Program-made: the position numbers and the translations under genes
In this document: one piece after another, positions 44,844 through 54,774 of the stretch
Position numbering within the stretch: position 1 is the first letter of the stretch
Layout: the number at the start of each line of letters is the position of its first letter
DNA from: JARLFX01 sp036404255
GTDB taxonomy: Bacteria; Acidobacteriota; Terriglobia; Terriglobales; Acidobacteriaceae
Reading direction: 5' to 3'
DNA length: 64,000 nucleotides
Assembly: GCA_036404255.1 (NCBI GenBank)
Contig: DASWOP010000250.1
Span: 1 to 64,000, forward strand
Notes under the pieces: model-generated
The model's database searches: none
Seen by the model: only the letters and a program-made list of their open reading frames with translations
What the model was told of the DNA's origin: nothing

Positions 44844-47183
44844 TTGAAACAAGCATCTGGAATCAGGAATCACGCGAGCCGGTCTCTGCGAATCGCAATT
44901 GCTCTGCTGGCCTCTGCGCTTTGCGCCCCAAATGCAGCACGCGCACAGTCCCCTTCCGTCATTCCCCTTCCGCTCTCTGCCACACCGGCTGCCGGCACAC
45001 TGCAGGTCAAGGATGGCGCCGCCATTGTCTATCCTGAAGGCGATACTGCCGCGCGCTTCGCCGCCGAACATCTGGTAGATCTGTTGCAACACACTCGCGG
45101 CCTGCATCTGGTCACAAAGCCCGTCCGCGCCGGAGCACCATCGCATGCGCTGATCACCATCACGCGCGCTGCGTCCGCCGCACCGAAAGAATCCTACGAT
45201 CTCGCGGTCACCACTGCCTCGATCACCATCTCTGCCGCAGATGACGCCGGCATCTACTACGGCACTATCTCCCTATGGCAGTTGCTGACCGCGACAGATG
45301 CTCGCGGTCCCGCCGAACTGCAATGCGTCAGCATTCACGATGCACCGCAGATGCAGTGGCGCGGCATCATGCTGGATTCAGCTCGGCACATGCAATCCAT
45401 TCAATTTATTCAGCAACTCATTGACTGGATGTCACTGGAGAAGCTGAACGTCCTGCACTGGCACCTAACGGATGATCAGGGATGGCGGCTTGAGATCAAA
45501 CAGTATCCCAGGCTAACCTCGGTCGGTGCATGGCGTGAGCTTACATCCACCTCTCCCACAATGGACGAAGCGACACGCAAGTCGCACCACTACGGCGGCT
45601 ACTATTCGCAGGATGAAGTGCGCAAGTTGGTCGCCTATGCGGCACAGCGTAACGTCATGATCGTGCCAGAGATCGAGATGCCCGGGCATGCCTCTGCGCC
45701 TCTGGCCGCTTACCCGGAGTTCGGCTCGTCTGACGCGCACCTGAAAGCGTCCGTCAGCGAATACGGCATCTTTCCCACGCTCTACAACGTGAACGACGCC
45801 ACCTTCACCTTCATCGAAAATATTCTGACCGAAGTGATGCAACTCTTCCCCAGCCCTTACATTCACGTGGGCGGCGATGAAGCCATCAAGGACCAGTGGA
45901 AAGCATCGCCGCAGATTCAAGCGCAGATGAAACAGCTCGGCATCCACAATGAAGATGAACTGCAGAGCTACTTCATCAAGCGGATTGATACCTTCCTCAC
46001 CGCGCATCACCGCCGCACGCTCGGCTGGGACGAGATACTCCAGGGCGGCCTAGCGCAGAATGCCGCGGTCATGTCGTGGCACGGTGTGCAGGGTGGCATC
46101 GACGCGGCCAGGCAGGGACATGATGCGGTGCTGACTCCGACGCGTCCCTTGTACTTCAACTACCGCCAGAGCGATGCGGCTGACGAAGCCCCGGGCCGCT
46201 GGGCGATTAATACGCTCTCTAACGTGTACGCCTTCAATCCCACGCCGGACGCGCTCACCGTAGACGAGCGCAAACATATTCTTGGCGTACAGGCGAACCT
46301 TTGGACCGAATACATCATCACCGCAGACCGCGCGCAATGGATGCTCTTTCCCCGTGCCGCCGCCCTGGCAGAGATCGCCTGGTCCACTCCCGCGCGCCGT
46401 AGCTGGAATGATTTCCAAACGCGCCTCCCGGCCGAGATGCATCGCTATCGCGCGCTCGGAATCAACTTCGATCCCGCTGCATTCCGTGTGCGCAGCGCAG
46501 AGAAATTGGAACCGGACCACACCCACGTCACAGTTCACCTCAGCAACCAGACCAGTTTCGGAACGCTGCGCTATACCACCAATGGCTCGCCCGTCACTGC
46601 CTCCTCTGCGCAGTATGATGGTCCGCTCACCCTCTCCCTCCCCACACATTTGCGCGCTGCGGCATTTCTGCAGACCCCCATTCCCGGCAGCGAACTAGAT
46701 CGCCCGCTGAATGCTCTCTCCGTCAGCCGCCGCTACAGCCAGGAGATGAACCTCTGCGTCAATGAAGCTTTCATCGCGATGGAACCCGACCCCATACAAC
46801 CAGGCCGCCCTGTCGTGATGACGAACTACAAAAATCCTTGCTGGATTTACAAGGCCGCGGATCTGACCGGTGTGAAGGCCATCTCCGCTGGAGTCGTCAG
46901 CCTGGCCTACGTCTTCCGCGACAGGAACACCGCACCCCCACCACTCGGGAAATCGCACACCGCGCACGGTGAGATTGAAGTTCACATGGATACCTGCACC
47001 GGTAAGCTGGTGGCAACACTGCCGCTCCCCACGGCAAACCACGCCGGCGTAACATCGCTGCAAACGCCACTGCAGAATTTGCAGGGAATCCACGACCTTT
47101 GCTTGAAAGTTGTACGCCCCACCGTCAATCCCTTGTGGGTAATCGACTGGGCACAGTTAGACCCGGCCACGGAGAGCCGATAG
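44844..47183 (+). CDS. Beta-N-acetylhexosaminidase, GH20, exported
   Basis: 779 residues from TTG 44844. I chose this rare start because AGGAGG sits six bases before it, whereas in-frame codons further upstream overlap the kinase gene and lack a site. A Sec signal (LLASALCAPNAARAQ) follows. The GH20b domain precedes the catalytic barrel with WRGIMLDSARH, LHWHLTDDQGWRLEIK, EIEMPGHASA and HVGGDEAIKD carrying the catalytic Asp345-Glu346 pair; SWHGVQGG is also visible. C-terminal sandwich domains complete the protein. It releases terminal GlcNAc or GalNAc, the natural feed for the kinase and SIS protein encoded beside it. Confidence 0.94.
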   Translation: MKQASGIRNHASRSLRIAIALLASALCAPNAARAQSPSVIPLPLSATPAAGTLQVKDGAAIVYPEGDTAARFAAEHLVDLLQHTRGLHLVTKPVRAGAPSHALITITRAASAAPKESYDLAVTTASITISAADDAGIYYGTISLWQLLTATDARGPAELQCVSIHDAPQMQWRGIMLDSARHMQSIQFIQQLIDWMSLEKLNVLHWHLTDDQGWRLEIKQYPRLTSVGAWRELTSTSPTMDEATRKSHHYGGYYSQDEVRKLVAYAAQRNVMIVPEIEMPGHASAPLAAYPEFGSSDAHLKASVSEYGIFPTLYNVNDATFTFIENILTEVMQLFPSPYIHVGGDEAIKDQWKASPQIQAQMKQLGIHNEDELQSYFIKRIDTFLTAHHRRTLGWDEILQGGLAQNAAVMSWHGVQGGIDAARQGHDAVLTPTRPLYFNYRQSDAADEAPGRWAINTLSNVYAFNPTPDALTVDERKHILGVQANLWTEYIITADRAQWMLFPRAAALAEIAWSTPARRSWNDFQTRLPAEMHRYRALGINFDPAAFRVRSAEKLEPDHTHVTVHLSNQTSFGTLRYTTNGSPVTASSAQYDGPLTLSLPTHLRAAAFLQTPIPGSELDRPLNALSVSRRYSQEMNLCVNEAFIAMEPDPIQPGRPVVMTNYKNPCWIYKAADLTGVKAISAGVVSLAYVFRDRNTAPPPLGKSHTAHGEIEVHMDTCTGKLVATLPLPTANHAGVTSLQTPLQNLQGIHDLCLKVVRPTVNPLWVIDWAQLDPATESR

Positions 47184-47188
47184 CTACT

Positions 47189-48342
47189 ATGTCATATTCC
47201 TTTTTTGCCCGCGAACTGCACACAGCAACCGAAGTAATCCCATATCCTGTCATCGCCATCGACGACGATGGCATGATCGCGACGATCACCAGCGACCCTG
47301 CGGCCTGCCGCAACGAAGACAGTGTTCTCACCGCAACGTTCTTTGACATCCACACCCACGGCGCAAATGGCTATGACCTCATGCGCGCGGCGCCCAGTGA
47401 GCTTGCACTCATCCAGAAGTTTCTCGCAGAACACGGTGTTGGTCACTACCTGCCAACCACCGTCACCGCCCCAATCGATGTCACCCTGCACGCGCTGGAA
47501 TCGCTCGCTGTCGCCATCGAACGCCCAGCGCAAAGTCGCCAGGCCACACCTGTGGGCATTCATCTCGAAGGCCCATTTCTCTCACATGCAAAGCGTGGCG
47601 TGCATACCGCCAGCGAACTGCAACCCGCCAGCATCGAGCTGTTCGAGCGCTTCCAGGAAGCCGCGCGCGGCCACATTCGCCTCATCACCATCGCGCCTGA
47701 GATTCCCGGTGCACTGGAACTCATCGCATACTGCAGCAGCAGCGGAGTGCGCATGAGCCTTGGCCACACCAATGCAACCACCGTCGAAGCGCAAGCTGGC
47801 GTGGATGCTGGTGCGCGCTCTGCACCCATACCTTCAACGCCATGCGTAGCTTCGATCATCGCGAACCCGGGATCCTTGGCGCGGCGCTCACGCACGACAA
47901 TCTCTATGCAGAACTGATCTGCGATGGCATTCACGTTGCGCCGGAGGCAGTACAGATATTCAGCCGCGCAAAGGGTCTGGACCGCGCTATCCTGGTAACA
48001 GACAGCATCTCCGCAACCGGCATGGGCAACGGCACCTACATGCTGGGAGACTTGCAAGTCACCGTCGATGGCCCGCGCTGCCTGCTTGCCGGTACAAACA
48101 CTCTCGCCGGCAGCGTTCTCACGCTTGAGCAGGCCGTGCAGAACTATGCACACTACACCAACATCCCGTGGCAGCAGACAATCAGGCTCGCCTCACGCAA
48201 TCCCGCGCAGATGCTCGGCCTCTCCTCCACAATCGGCAGACTTGCACCGGGAAGCGCAGCCAGTTTCAATCGCTACAACCGTCATGGAAAAAGAATCGCC
48301 ACCTACCTGCGCGGCGAAGAGCTCGCTCTGACAAAAGCATAG
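47189..48342 (+). pseudogene. nagA: N-acetylglucosamine-6-phosphate deacetylase NagA, frameshifted
   Basis: The first frame (ATG 47189) encodes FFDIHTHGANGYDLM with the HxH metal site, GIHLEGPFLSHAKRG and VRMSLGHTNATT, then turns into nonsense after GARSA. The second frame resumes with NAMRSFDHREPGILGAAL, ELICDGIHVAPE and LVTDSISATGMGNG to the stop. The junction at about 47822 is explained by loss of one base in what should encode ATHTFNAM, which contains a metal-ligand His. All other family motifs are intact, so this is either a very recent mutation or a sequence error. NagA would deacetylate GlcNAc-6-phosphate between the kinase and the SIS deaminase; the gene starts five bases after the hexosaminidase stop. 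Confidence 0.88.
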
Positions 48343-48354
48343 CGAGGTAACCGC

Positions 48355-48715
48355 ACAATTGCACACATGCCGGAGACGGCTCGGCACCCGCACAGCGTGT
48401 ATCTGCCAGACGAGTGCATGGAATCTGCCGGGAAGCAAAGGATGCCACTCTGCACTGGGCATACCGGAAGACGCGAAGCGGCTGTAGCGGGAGGATACTT
48501 CCGCCCGCACATCTAGAGCTTTTAAAATTGTAAAAAAATAACGAGGAATGGCTGGTACCGCCATGAATGATTCCCTGGAAGCTTTCCCAGCCAATACGTG
48601 TCGTCCACTGCTCTGAAGCGCACTTCTTGCCCGTCTTAAACTCAAGCTGCAGGCCTGCCGGATTCTCGTGACCGCAAACAAAACAAGCAGTATTCAGCGG
48701 TGCGATTTCGCGCAT
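48355..48715 (-). pseudogene. Degenerate PaaI/4HBT-like thioesterase
   Basis: From ATG 48715 the minus strand encodes CFVCGHENPAGLQLEF and WESFQGIIHGG, the start of a hotdog-fold thioesterase of the PaaI type. After HGG the frame is lost; a short match (DVRAEVSSRYSR) to the later strand of the fold appears in another frame. The middle of the fold, with its catalytic segment, is missing, and the 3' end runs into the nagA end. It is best read as a decayed gene. Confidence 0.55.
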
Positions 48716-48730
48716 ACTTTTTACGGCTAC

Positions 48731-50189
48731 CTACCGGTTGACCAGTGTCAGAGCACAATGAGCTTCGATCTTCTCTCCGGCCTCACGTGGCCAGTAAATC
48801 GACAGCAATGCCCCTCCTTCTGGACGGTTCGAAGCCGTCACACTTCCTCCATGAGCGCGCACTACGGCTTCAACAAATGCAAGCCCAAGGCCATGACCTT
48901 TGGAATCTCTTCCTTTCACCCTCTGCTCGAACATATGAAGGCCAATCTCCGAAGCAAATCCCGGACCATCATCCTCCACAATCAGCATCGCAACGTCCTC
49001 GCTTGCACCAAGTTTTATGAAAACGGTGCATGACGCGGGCAAGTGGCTAAGTTCGTTATCGAGAAGGTTTGCGATCACTCGATGCAGAAGAGCGGCGTCT
49101 GCCAGCACAGTGACAGGCCCAGCGCTGCGCAAGCCCTTTCTCTGACATGCAAGGCTCGTACAGATCAATCATGACTCGAATCAGCCCATCAAGGTCGACT
49201 TCTGTAAGTGAGAGCCTAAGGGCGCCAGCCTTCGCCTCAGCAACATCAAGCGAAGTATTTAGGAATTCCGTTAATCGATCCAGTTCATCAATGGCCGAGA
49301 CGATTGGCCCACTTTGCTCGACCTTTAAATCGCCCGATAGAACGATCTCCAGCCTTCCCCGAATTGCGGTCAATGGGCTACGAAGATCGTGAGCAAGGGA
49401 CTCCGTGATGGTGTGCAGTTGATGCATCGAACTTTCTATCCGGTCCAGCATGCGGTTGAGCGTTACCGCCAGGTGCCCTACTTCGTCGTTCCGCTTGGTG
49501 GTCGGAACTCTGCTGCTCAAATCAGATTGCCCAATCCGAGATGCTGCCTCGGTTATATCGAGAACATGGCCCAGCATACGTCTGGTCACGAAGAATACAA
49601 TGACGGAACCGAGCAGCACGATGAGCAGCCAGAGACACAAAAAGCGGTAGCGGAGGTTCCTCAGCACACGCAATTCATCTCGTTCCGAAAGCCCGAGATA
49701 GATGTGGCTTCCATCATCGAGCCGTACTGATGCAACTCGAAAGGGATGATTGAAACCTTTGACATTCAAGTCGTAGGGAACGTCGGAAATGAACTTGCGC
49801 GCGCGAATCGCGGCCAAGTTTGGCATCCCGTCACCGGCACCTACCCAAAGTTTCAGAGTCCCGTCGTCCCCAGCCTGAAGAAAGAAGACGGAGTCGTTCT
49901 CGTTGCTGTTGGAGCGGAGTTTGTCGGGCACCTCTCTGCTTGCAAGTTCTGCCACTTCTCCCACGACCCTGCCGTAGAGGCGGTCTTTCGGTGTTCGACC
50001 GGCAACATCACCCAGGACCGCAACCTCTCCAGAGAGCCAAGCGTCACTCCGCCGCTGAATGTCGTTCGCGACGAAGCGATGAAGCATCGCAAAAACCAAC
50101 ATGGTTCCAATAGCAAATGCCAGGGTTGCCCACAGAGAAATACGCCATGCGGCGCTATGCATGACTGGATTAGTGGTCTTTGAGTACAT
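48731..50189 (-). pseudogene. Two-component sensor histidine kinase, frameshifted
   Basis: The first frame (ATG 50189, or TTG 50195) encodes two membrane segments flanking a periplasmic domain, a HAMP linker (TEAASRIGQSDLSSRVP) and the phospho-acceptor helix (SLAHDLRSPLTAIRGRLE). Near 49135 the frame shifts within SEKGL; the other frame continues with VTVLADAALLHRVIANLLDNE (N box), VEDDGPGF (G1) and GHGLGLAFVEAVVRAHGG (G2). Together they make a complete CusS/heavy-metal-sensor-like kinase cut in two, so the ATPase half would not be joined to the sensor half. Overlaps the response-regulator gene upstream, as normal for such pairs. Confidence 0.85.
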
Positions 50190-50845
50190 AGCCAATACCT
50201 CGTAAAGTCCTAATCAGCGGCTCGCGGCCTTCTGTATCCACTTTGCCGAGCAGGCGGTAGATATGCACATCCACAACATTGGTGTTAGGTTGTATTCGCA
50301 TCCCCCATACTTCGGAGAGAAGCATCGATCGAGTCAACACGCCCAGCGTGTCGACATAGATACGTCAGCAACACGAATTCCTGCGGGCTCAGGTTTAAGA
50401 TCTCTTCACCGCGAGAAGCTTTACGGGTTATGAAATCCAGCTCCAGGTCTAGTACGCGAAGGCGAGTCGCTTCCTCAGTCGTAGCAAGGTTACGCCGCAA
50501 GAGGTTACGCAATCTTGCCAGCAATTCTGCGAGCGCGAAGGGTTTCGTCAGGTAATCGTCACCCCCTTGTTCCAGACCTTTGACCCTATCATCGACCGAT
50601 CTTCTGGCTGAAAGTATCAATACAGGACTGCTAATGCCAGAGCGTCGAAGATGAAGAATCAGGTCAATCCCATCTTGATCTGGAAGTCCAAGGTCAACGA
50701 TCAGAACATCATATTTCTTTCCAGACACGAGTTGGATGGCGGTTCGCCCATCCCTGGCAGCATCCACCTCGTAACCTGCATTGGTCAGAGGTTGCTTCAG
50801 AAAACTCTGAATCTCGGGTTCATCCTCAACCAGCAGAAGTCGCAT
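50170..50845 (-). pseudogene. OmpR-family response regulator, frameshifted in its DNA-binding domain
   Basis: The receiver domain is intact: LLLVEDEPEIQ, VLIVDLGLPDQDG with the phospho-Asp, LILSARRS and DDYLTKPF. In the winged-helix domain the frame is lost after LCRHAGRV near 50337; the correct continuation LTRSMLLSEVWGM, NVVDVHIYRLLGK and IRTLRGIGYVLKDH lies in another frame. Loss of one GT unit from a GTGT run explains the change. The truncated product would have a receiver but no complete DNA-binding domain. The pair resembles CusR/CusS-type metal-responsive systems, but no efflux genes remain beside it. Confidence 0.85.
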
Positions 50846-51389
50846 GAATTATGGTAAGCCAATTTGATTCACGATTCGCATGCTTCAGGAAACTGCAAGA
50901 TGACGATTCGGTCATTTTCGTCCACTCAGCGATGGATGAATCGGAAAAGACCAGTTAAAGAAGAGGATAGACGGAATAACGCTCCTGCCGCAAAGATGAG
51001 CAAAGTGGTCGATTTCCGGTCGAAGTATCGACCTCTCAAATGTTCGGCACTGTCAGAGCGCCGAATGCTGGGTTCCGAAGAACACTCTTGGCCGTGCAGC
51101 TTGTCTTGCTATTCCGCAACTTAGCATATGGACAGACTAAATTCAGAGAGCATTCTGGTGATTGCGCCCTCCATGAACAAATCGTCATCCTATTCCCTGC
51201 CTGTAAAGTGCTATCAAAAGAATGCAGGTCTCGTCTCAAAGAGTAGTCGTTGTATGTTGTATTGAGAATACAGGGCCTATTCTTTCAAGTAGCCAACTGT
51301 CGCCAGATCGTCGTCTCTTCGTGGTCCAGCTTCCCCAAGACACTCACGCGACTTCTAACCCCATAACCCAGGCTGAGGGCCTATTGCGC
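50846..51389. other. Gap between the broken two-component system and the type III PKS gene
   Basis: 544 bases without a well-supported gene. A 68-codon frame at 51040-51246 on the plus strand has a signal-peptide-like start (RRTLLAVQLVLLF) and could be the truncated beginning of an exported gene once divergent from the two-component system, but there is no domain to prove it. Confidence 0.4.
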
Positions 51390-52451
51390 ATGACCACGGC
51401 TTACCTGAACCGCATCGCCACTGCCGTACCAGAATACGATGTGCATGACGCCTTCGTCGTCTTCGCAGAGAAGATGCTTGGCGACCCGCGGCTGCGTACG
51501 ATCTTCCGCCGCATGGCGAGCCGCGCCGACATCACGCATCGCTATTCATTCCTCGATCCGCAGAAAGGTTCCGGTCAATTCGCGTCGCAGGACGCGAATG
51601 AGTTTTATCGCCTTGGTAACTTTCCCGGCACAGCGCGGCGTATGGAGCTATTTGAGCAGAGCGCCCCGGTGCTGATGCGGAAGGCCGTGGACCGGCTTGC
51701 TCTCAATGAGAAAGAACGCTCCGGTATTACGCATGTGCTGGTGACCTGCTGCACAGGACTCTATGCGCCGGGGCTGGACTTTGAGATCGTCGACCACCTC
51801 GGGCTTTCCACGGGCGTGGAGCGCACGATGGTTGGATTCATGGGATGCTATGCCGCGATCAACGCGCTGAAGCTGGCGCGGCACATTGTTCGTTCAGATC
51901 CGAAGGCAGGTGTTCTGATGGTCAATCTGGAGCTGTGCACCCTGCACTTGCAGGAGACGCAGGAGTTGGAGCAGGTGCTCTCCTTCCTGGTCTTTGCCGA
52001 TGGCGCGGCGGCGAACCTGATTACTACTCACGAGCAGGGTTTCGCGCTGGACAGCTTCAAGGCGGTGATGGTGCCCGAGACAAGGGGGCTGATTACGTGG
52101 AAGATCCGTGGACTGGGATTCGACACGCTGCTCTCCGGACAGGTACCAGGAGAGCTTGGCCGCGCTCTGCATGAGGGCGACCTTATGATGGAGCGCGGCG
52201 ACATCGACCTCTGGGCGGTGCATCCCGGCGGACGATCGATTCTGGATGCGGTGGAGAAGGGATTGGAACTGCCGCCGGATGCGTTGACGGCGTCGCGCGA
52301 GGTGTTGTCGTGCTTCGGCAACATGTCGTCGGCGACAGTGATGTTTGTGTTGCAGCTGATGATGCAACAGGCGCGGCCGGGGCAGCGTGGGTGTGCGATG
52401 TCGTTTGGCCCAGGGCTGACAGCGGAGACGATGCGCTTCCATGTGGTCTAG
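51390..52451 (+). CDS. Type III polyketide synthase (chalcone/stilbene synthase family)
   Basis: 353 residues from ATG 51390, where the family N-terminus YLNRIATAVPEYDVH begins; the frame is open further upstream but without homology. The thiolase-fold triad is visible: Cys153 in GFMGCYAAINAL, His278 in AVHPGGRSIL and Asn311 in CFGNMSSATVMFV. Such homodimers extend an acyl-CoA starter with malonyl units and cyclise it to resorcinols or pyrones. Followed, with an 11-base overlap, by a methyltransferase gene, and further on by an FAD oxidoreductase, a combination recurrent in bacterial alkylresorcinol/pyrone-type clusters. Confidence 0.93.
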   Translation: MTTAYLNRIATAVPEYDVHDAFVVFAEKMLGDPRLRTIFRRMASRADITHRYSFLDPQKGSGQFASQDANEFYRLGNFPGTARRMELFEQSAPVLMRKAVDRLALNEKERSGITHVLVTCCTGLYAPGLDFEIVDHLGLSTGVERTMVGFMGCYAAINALKLARHIVRSDPKAGVLMVNLELCTLHLQETQELEQVLSFLVFADGAAANLITTHEQGFALDSFKAVMVPETRGLITWKIRGLGFDTLLSGQVPGELGRALHEGDLMMERGDIDLWAVHPGGRSILDAVEKGLELPPDALTASREVLSCFGNMSSATVMFVLQLMMQQARPGQRGCAMSFGPGLTAETMRFHVV

Positions 52452-53166
52452 TGCAGAGATCGACTTCAGCCGGCGCGTTCCTCCGCGCGAACTACCGGAG
52501 TTGATGGATAGTGCCTGTAGTTATGAGGAGTTCCGTGGCTGCCTGCACAGTCTGGAGCAAGTCAACCGCTGGTTGCTGGGCTATCGGCCGACACTGACTT
52601 GGCTGGAGCGTCTACCGCGTGAGCTGCGTGAACCAGTGCACATCGTCGATGTGGGAAATGGCGGCGGCGATCTACTGCGGCAGATCGCAAGCTGGGCCCA
52701 ACGACGAAGAATTGCTGTCCACCTAACAGGAATCGATCTAAACCCTTACGCAGCGCGAGCGGCAGCGGAGTCCACGCGGAAGGAACTCGGAATCACATGG
52801 GTGACCGGCGATGCTTTGGCGTACGAGCCGGAGAAGCCGGTGGATATTGTTGTGAGTTCGCTGACGGCCCATCATATGGAGGACGAGGAGATCATCGCGC
52901 TGCTGCGATGGATGGAAGCTACTGCCCAGGCAGGTTGGTTTATCAATGATTTGGAGCGGTCGGAGTGGAGTTGCCGAATGTTTGGATGGGTGGCGAAAGT
53001 GGCGGGATGGCACCGGTTTGTGCGGCATGATGGGCCAGTATCCTTCCAGCGAGCCTTCTGGGAGGAAGATTGGGTACGGCTTCTGGCCGCGGCTGAAATT
53101 CCGCAGGAGGCTGTGATAGTGGAGCGATGGCGGCCGGGACGGTTGTGCGTGGGGAGGTGGAAGTGA
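52441..53166 (+). CDS. SAM-dependent methyltransferase of the type III PKS cluster
   Basis: 241 residues. The Rossmann-type SAM site is VHIVDVGNGGGDLLRQI (motif I), with GIDLNPYAARAA as the second acidic strand and ITWVTGDALAYEP as the third. IVVSSLTAHHMEDEEI and WFINDLERSEWS follow, typical of methyltransferases found beside bacterial type III synthases. It probably methylates a ring hydroxyl or carbon of the polyketide. The start overlaps the synthase by 11 bases, so translation is coupled. Confidence 0.9.
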   Translation: MWSSAEIDFSRRVPPRELPELMDSACSYEEFRGCLHSLEQVNRWLLGYRPTLTWLERLPRELREPVHIVDVGNGGGDLLRQIASWAQRRRIAVHLTGIDLNPYAARAAAESTRKELGITWVTGDALAYEPEKPVDIVVSSLTAHHMEDEEIIALLRWMEATAQAGWFINDLERSEWSCRMFGWVAKVAGWHRFVRHDGPVSFQRAFWEEDWVRLLAAAEIPQEAVIVERWRPGRLCVGRWK

Positions 53167-53260
53167 GGTCGATTATTCTGAATCGTCTGATTAGGCAAAG
53201 CGATATAACGCTTATCGCCTTTGTTGAGCACCACATCGCGTCTAACCATCTGAGAAGCGA

Positions 53261-53920
53261 ATGATGCCAGTTTCCACTCTGCCAGCGCCGAGTTCTGCCC
53301 GTTCCAGATTCAAGGCTATTCTCTGGGGCTCTCTTGGTCTCACCGTACTCTTCGTCTTCATTACCTCAGAGCTGCTCCTCGTCACTGACTATCCGATGTA
53401 CCATGCCTACCGGCTGCAAGTCATCGCTGACCGCCATCTCCTAATTCCGCATACGCTCGCCGGAATCTTCGCTCTTCTGATCGGCCCCATCAATTTTTCT
53501 TCACGTATCCGGCAGCGTCACCTCCAGCTCCATCGCATCCTCGGCCGCATTTATGTGATCTCTGTGTTTATTGGCTCCTTCACGGGAATCGCTCTTGCAG
53601 CAGGCCGCCCGGGTCTTCCCGGAACCACCATGCAGGCCGCCGCCTGGATGGTTTGCACCACCGCCGCCTTTATCACCGCGCGCAACCGCCAAATTAAGCA
53701 GCATCGCCAATGGATGGCCCGCTCCTATGCCGTCACCTTCACCTTCGTCTCCAGCCGCGTGCTCAACCTCTGGCCGCGTTACTGGAGCCACCTGGGCGAC
53801 TCTTTATCCGCTGTCGGAGTGATTGCGTTCACACTTGCTTCCCTGCTGATCGTGGACCTCGGCCTCAACTGGCATGAGCTCACGACCCGGCGTGAAGAAT
53901 CATCGCTCAGGCGGCCATGA
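53261..53920 (+). CDS. DUF2306-like integral membrane protein
   Basis: 219 residues with about five to seven hydrophobic segments (LWGSLGLTVLFVFITSELLL, LAGIFALLIGPINF, IYVISVFIGSFTGIAL, WMVCTTAAFITA, VIAFTLASLLIVDL). The core HRILGRIYVISVFIG and RQIKQHRQWMARSYA matches the DUF2306 pattern, in which conserved His residues hint at metal or heme binding. Function unknown. It follows the methyltransferase by 95 bases on the same strand, so co-transcription is possible but not shown. Confidence 0.75.
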   Translation: MMPVSTLPAPSSARSRFKAILWGSLGLTVLFVFITSELLLVTDYPMYHAYRLQVIADRHLLIPHTLAGIFALLIGPINFSSRIRQRHLQLHRILGRIYVISVFIGSFTGIALAAGRPGLPGTTMQAAAWMVCTTAAFITARNRQIKQHRQWMARSYAVTFTFVSSRVLNLWPRYWSHLGDSLSAVGVIAFTLASLLIVDLGLNWHELTTRREESSLRRP

Positions 53921-53994
53921 GATTATCAGGACCCTTGTTATAAGCGTGGGCGATTCACACATCGTCCACGCAATGTGGGTTTGCAAAAAATATT

Positions 53995-54774
53995 CTATTT
54001 CCCGAAACTGTTTCCCTCCAGCTCCGAGCTGACCACAGGCCCGGAACCACCTAGCTGTCCAACTATCCTCACCACTGCAGGATTCTCACCCTCAAGCACC
54101 CACACCATCACATCTTTCGGCTGAAGGCCAACCAGCGGCGCAATCATACTCACGATGCCGCCCAACTCCGGATGGACGCGAAACACCGTTGCTTTGAGGG
54201 TGTGGCCCGCCGTTTGAAATGGCTGTTCGCCCTCCGGTGAGATCAGGAGTCGAATCAATCGGCCGCCGCCGACTGGTGCGAGTATCCCCACCCGAAACGG
54301 CGTCGTATTGTGCGGCACATTCAGCAGTAGCGTTCCAACGAAACCATTCGCAAGGTCATCCGGCAGGGCTATATGCTCGCTCTCGACATGTATCTTGCCA
54401 TTCTTGTCCACTGTGCGGCTGGTCGCCATGCCGGTGGGAGCTTCCACCATAAAGTCGACAGGCTTCGCAAAGAACTGCCCTTTCTGTATGTGATGATTGC
54501 TTACAAACCGAAACGTGCCCTGCTGTTTGTATGTCGTCGTCTCGTCGTCAATCGACCCATCTATAAAGTGATAGGTCAGGCGCATCGTCACTTCATCGCC
54601 CTGCAAGACTTGCGAAAACTCAACCTGGGCGATGATTTTCCCAGCCTCGGAACGCGCCACCATAAACCCATGCTTTGGCAGTTGGATATGCTTCACTGCA
54701 ATCCGTTCTGCCGGCGCTACGGGGCCCAACATTACCCAAAGAGCAGCTATCAGAAAATAGTTTCGCCTCATCAA
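53995..54774 (-). CDS. Exported protein of unknown function
   Basis: 259 residues with an N-terminal signal peptide (NYFLIAALWVMLGPVAPAE). The mature part is beta-rich, with EVTMRLTYHFIDGSIDDETTTY, GTFRFVSNHHIQKG and HIALPDDLANGFVGTLLLN, giving the impression of a DUF3108-like or lipid-binding beta sheet, but I do not recognise the family. It ends with a Ser/Gly-rich tail. It is transcribed against the flanking cluster genes and interrupts the PKS-methyltransferase-oxidoreductase order, so it is probably a later arrival or independent gene. Confidence 0.65.
   Translation of the reverse strand: MMRRNYFLIAALWVMLGPVAPAERIAVKHIQLPKHGFMVARSEAGKIIAQVEFSQVLQGDEVTMRLTYHFIDGSIDDETTTYKQQGTFRFVSNHHIQKGQFFAKPVDFMVEAPTGMATSRTVDKNGKIHVESEHIALPDDLANGFVGTLLLNVPHNTTPFRVGILAPVGGGRLIRLLISPEGEQPFQTAGHTLKATVFRVHPELGGIVSMIAPLVGLQPKDVMVWVLEGENPAVVRIVGQLGGSGPVVSSELEGNSFGK

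Noticed and set aside
51040..51246. Small exported protein with a signal-like N-terminus
   Set aside because: The hydrophobic start is suggestive of a truncated outer-membrane efflux gene divergent from the two-component system, but nothing downstream supports it.
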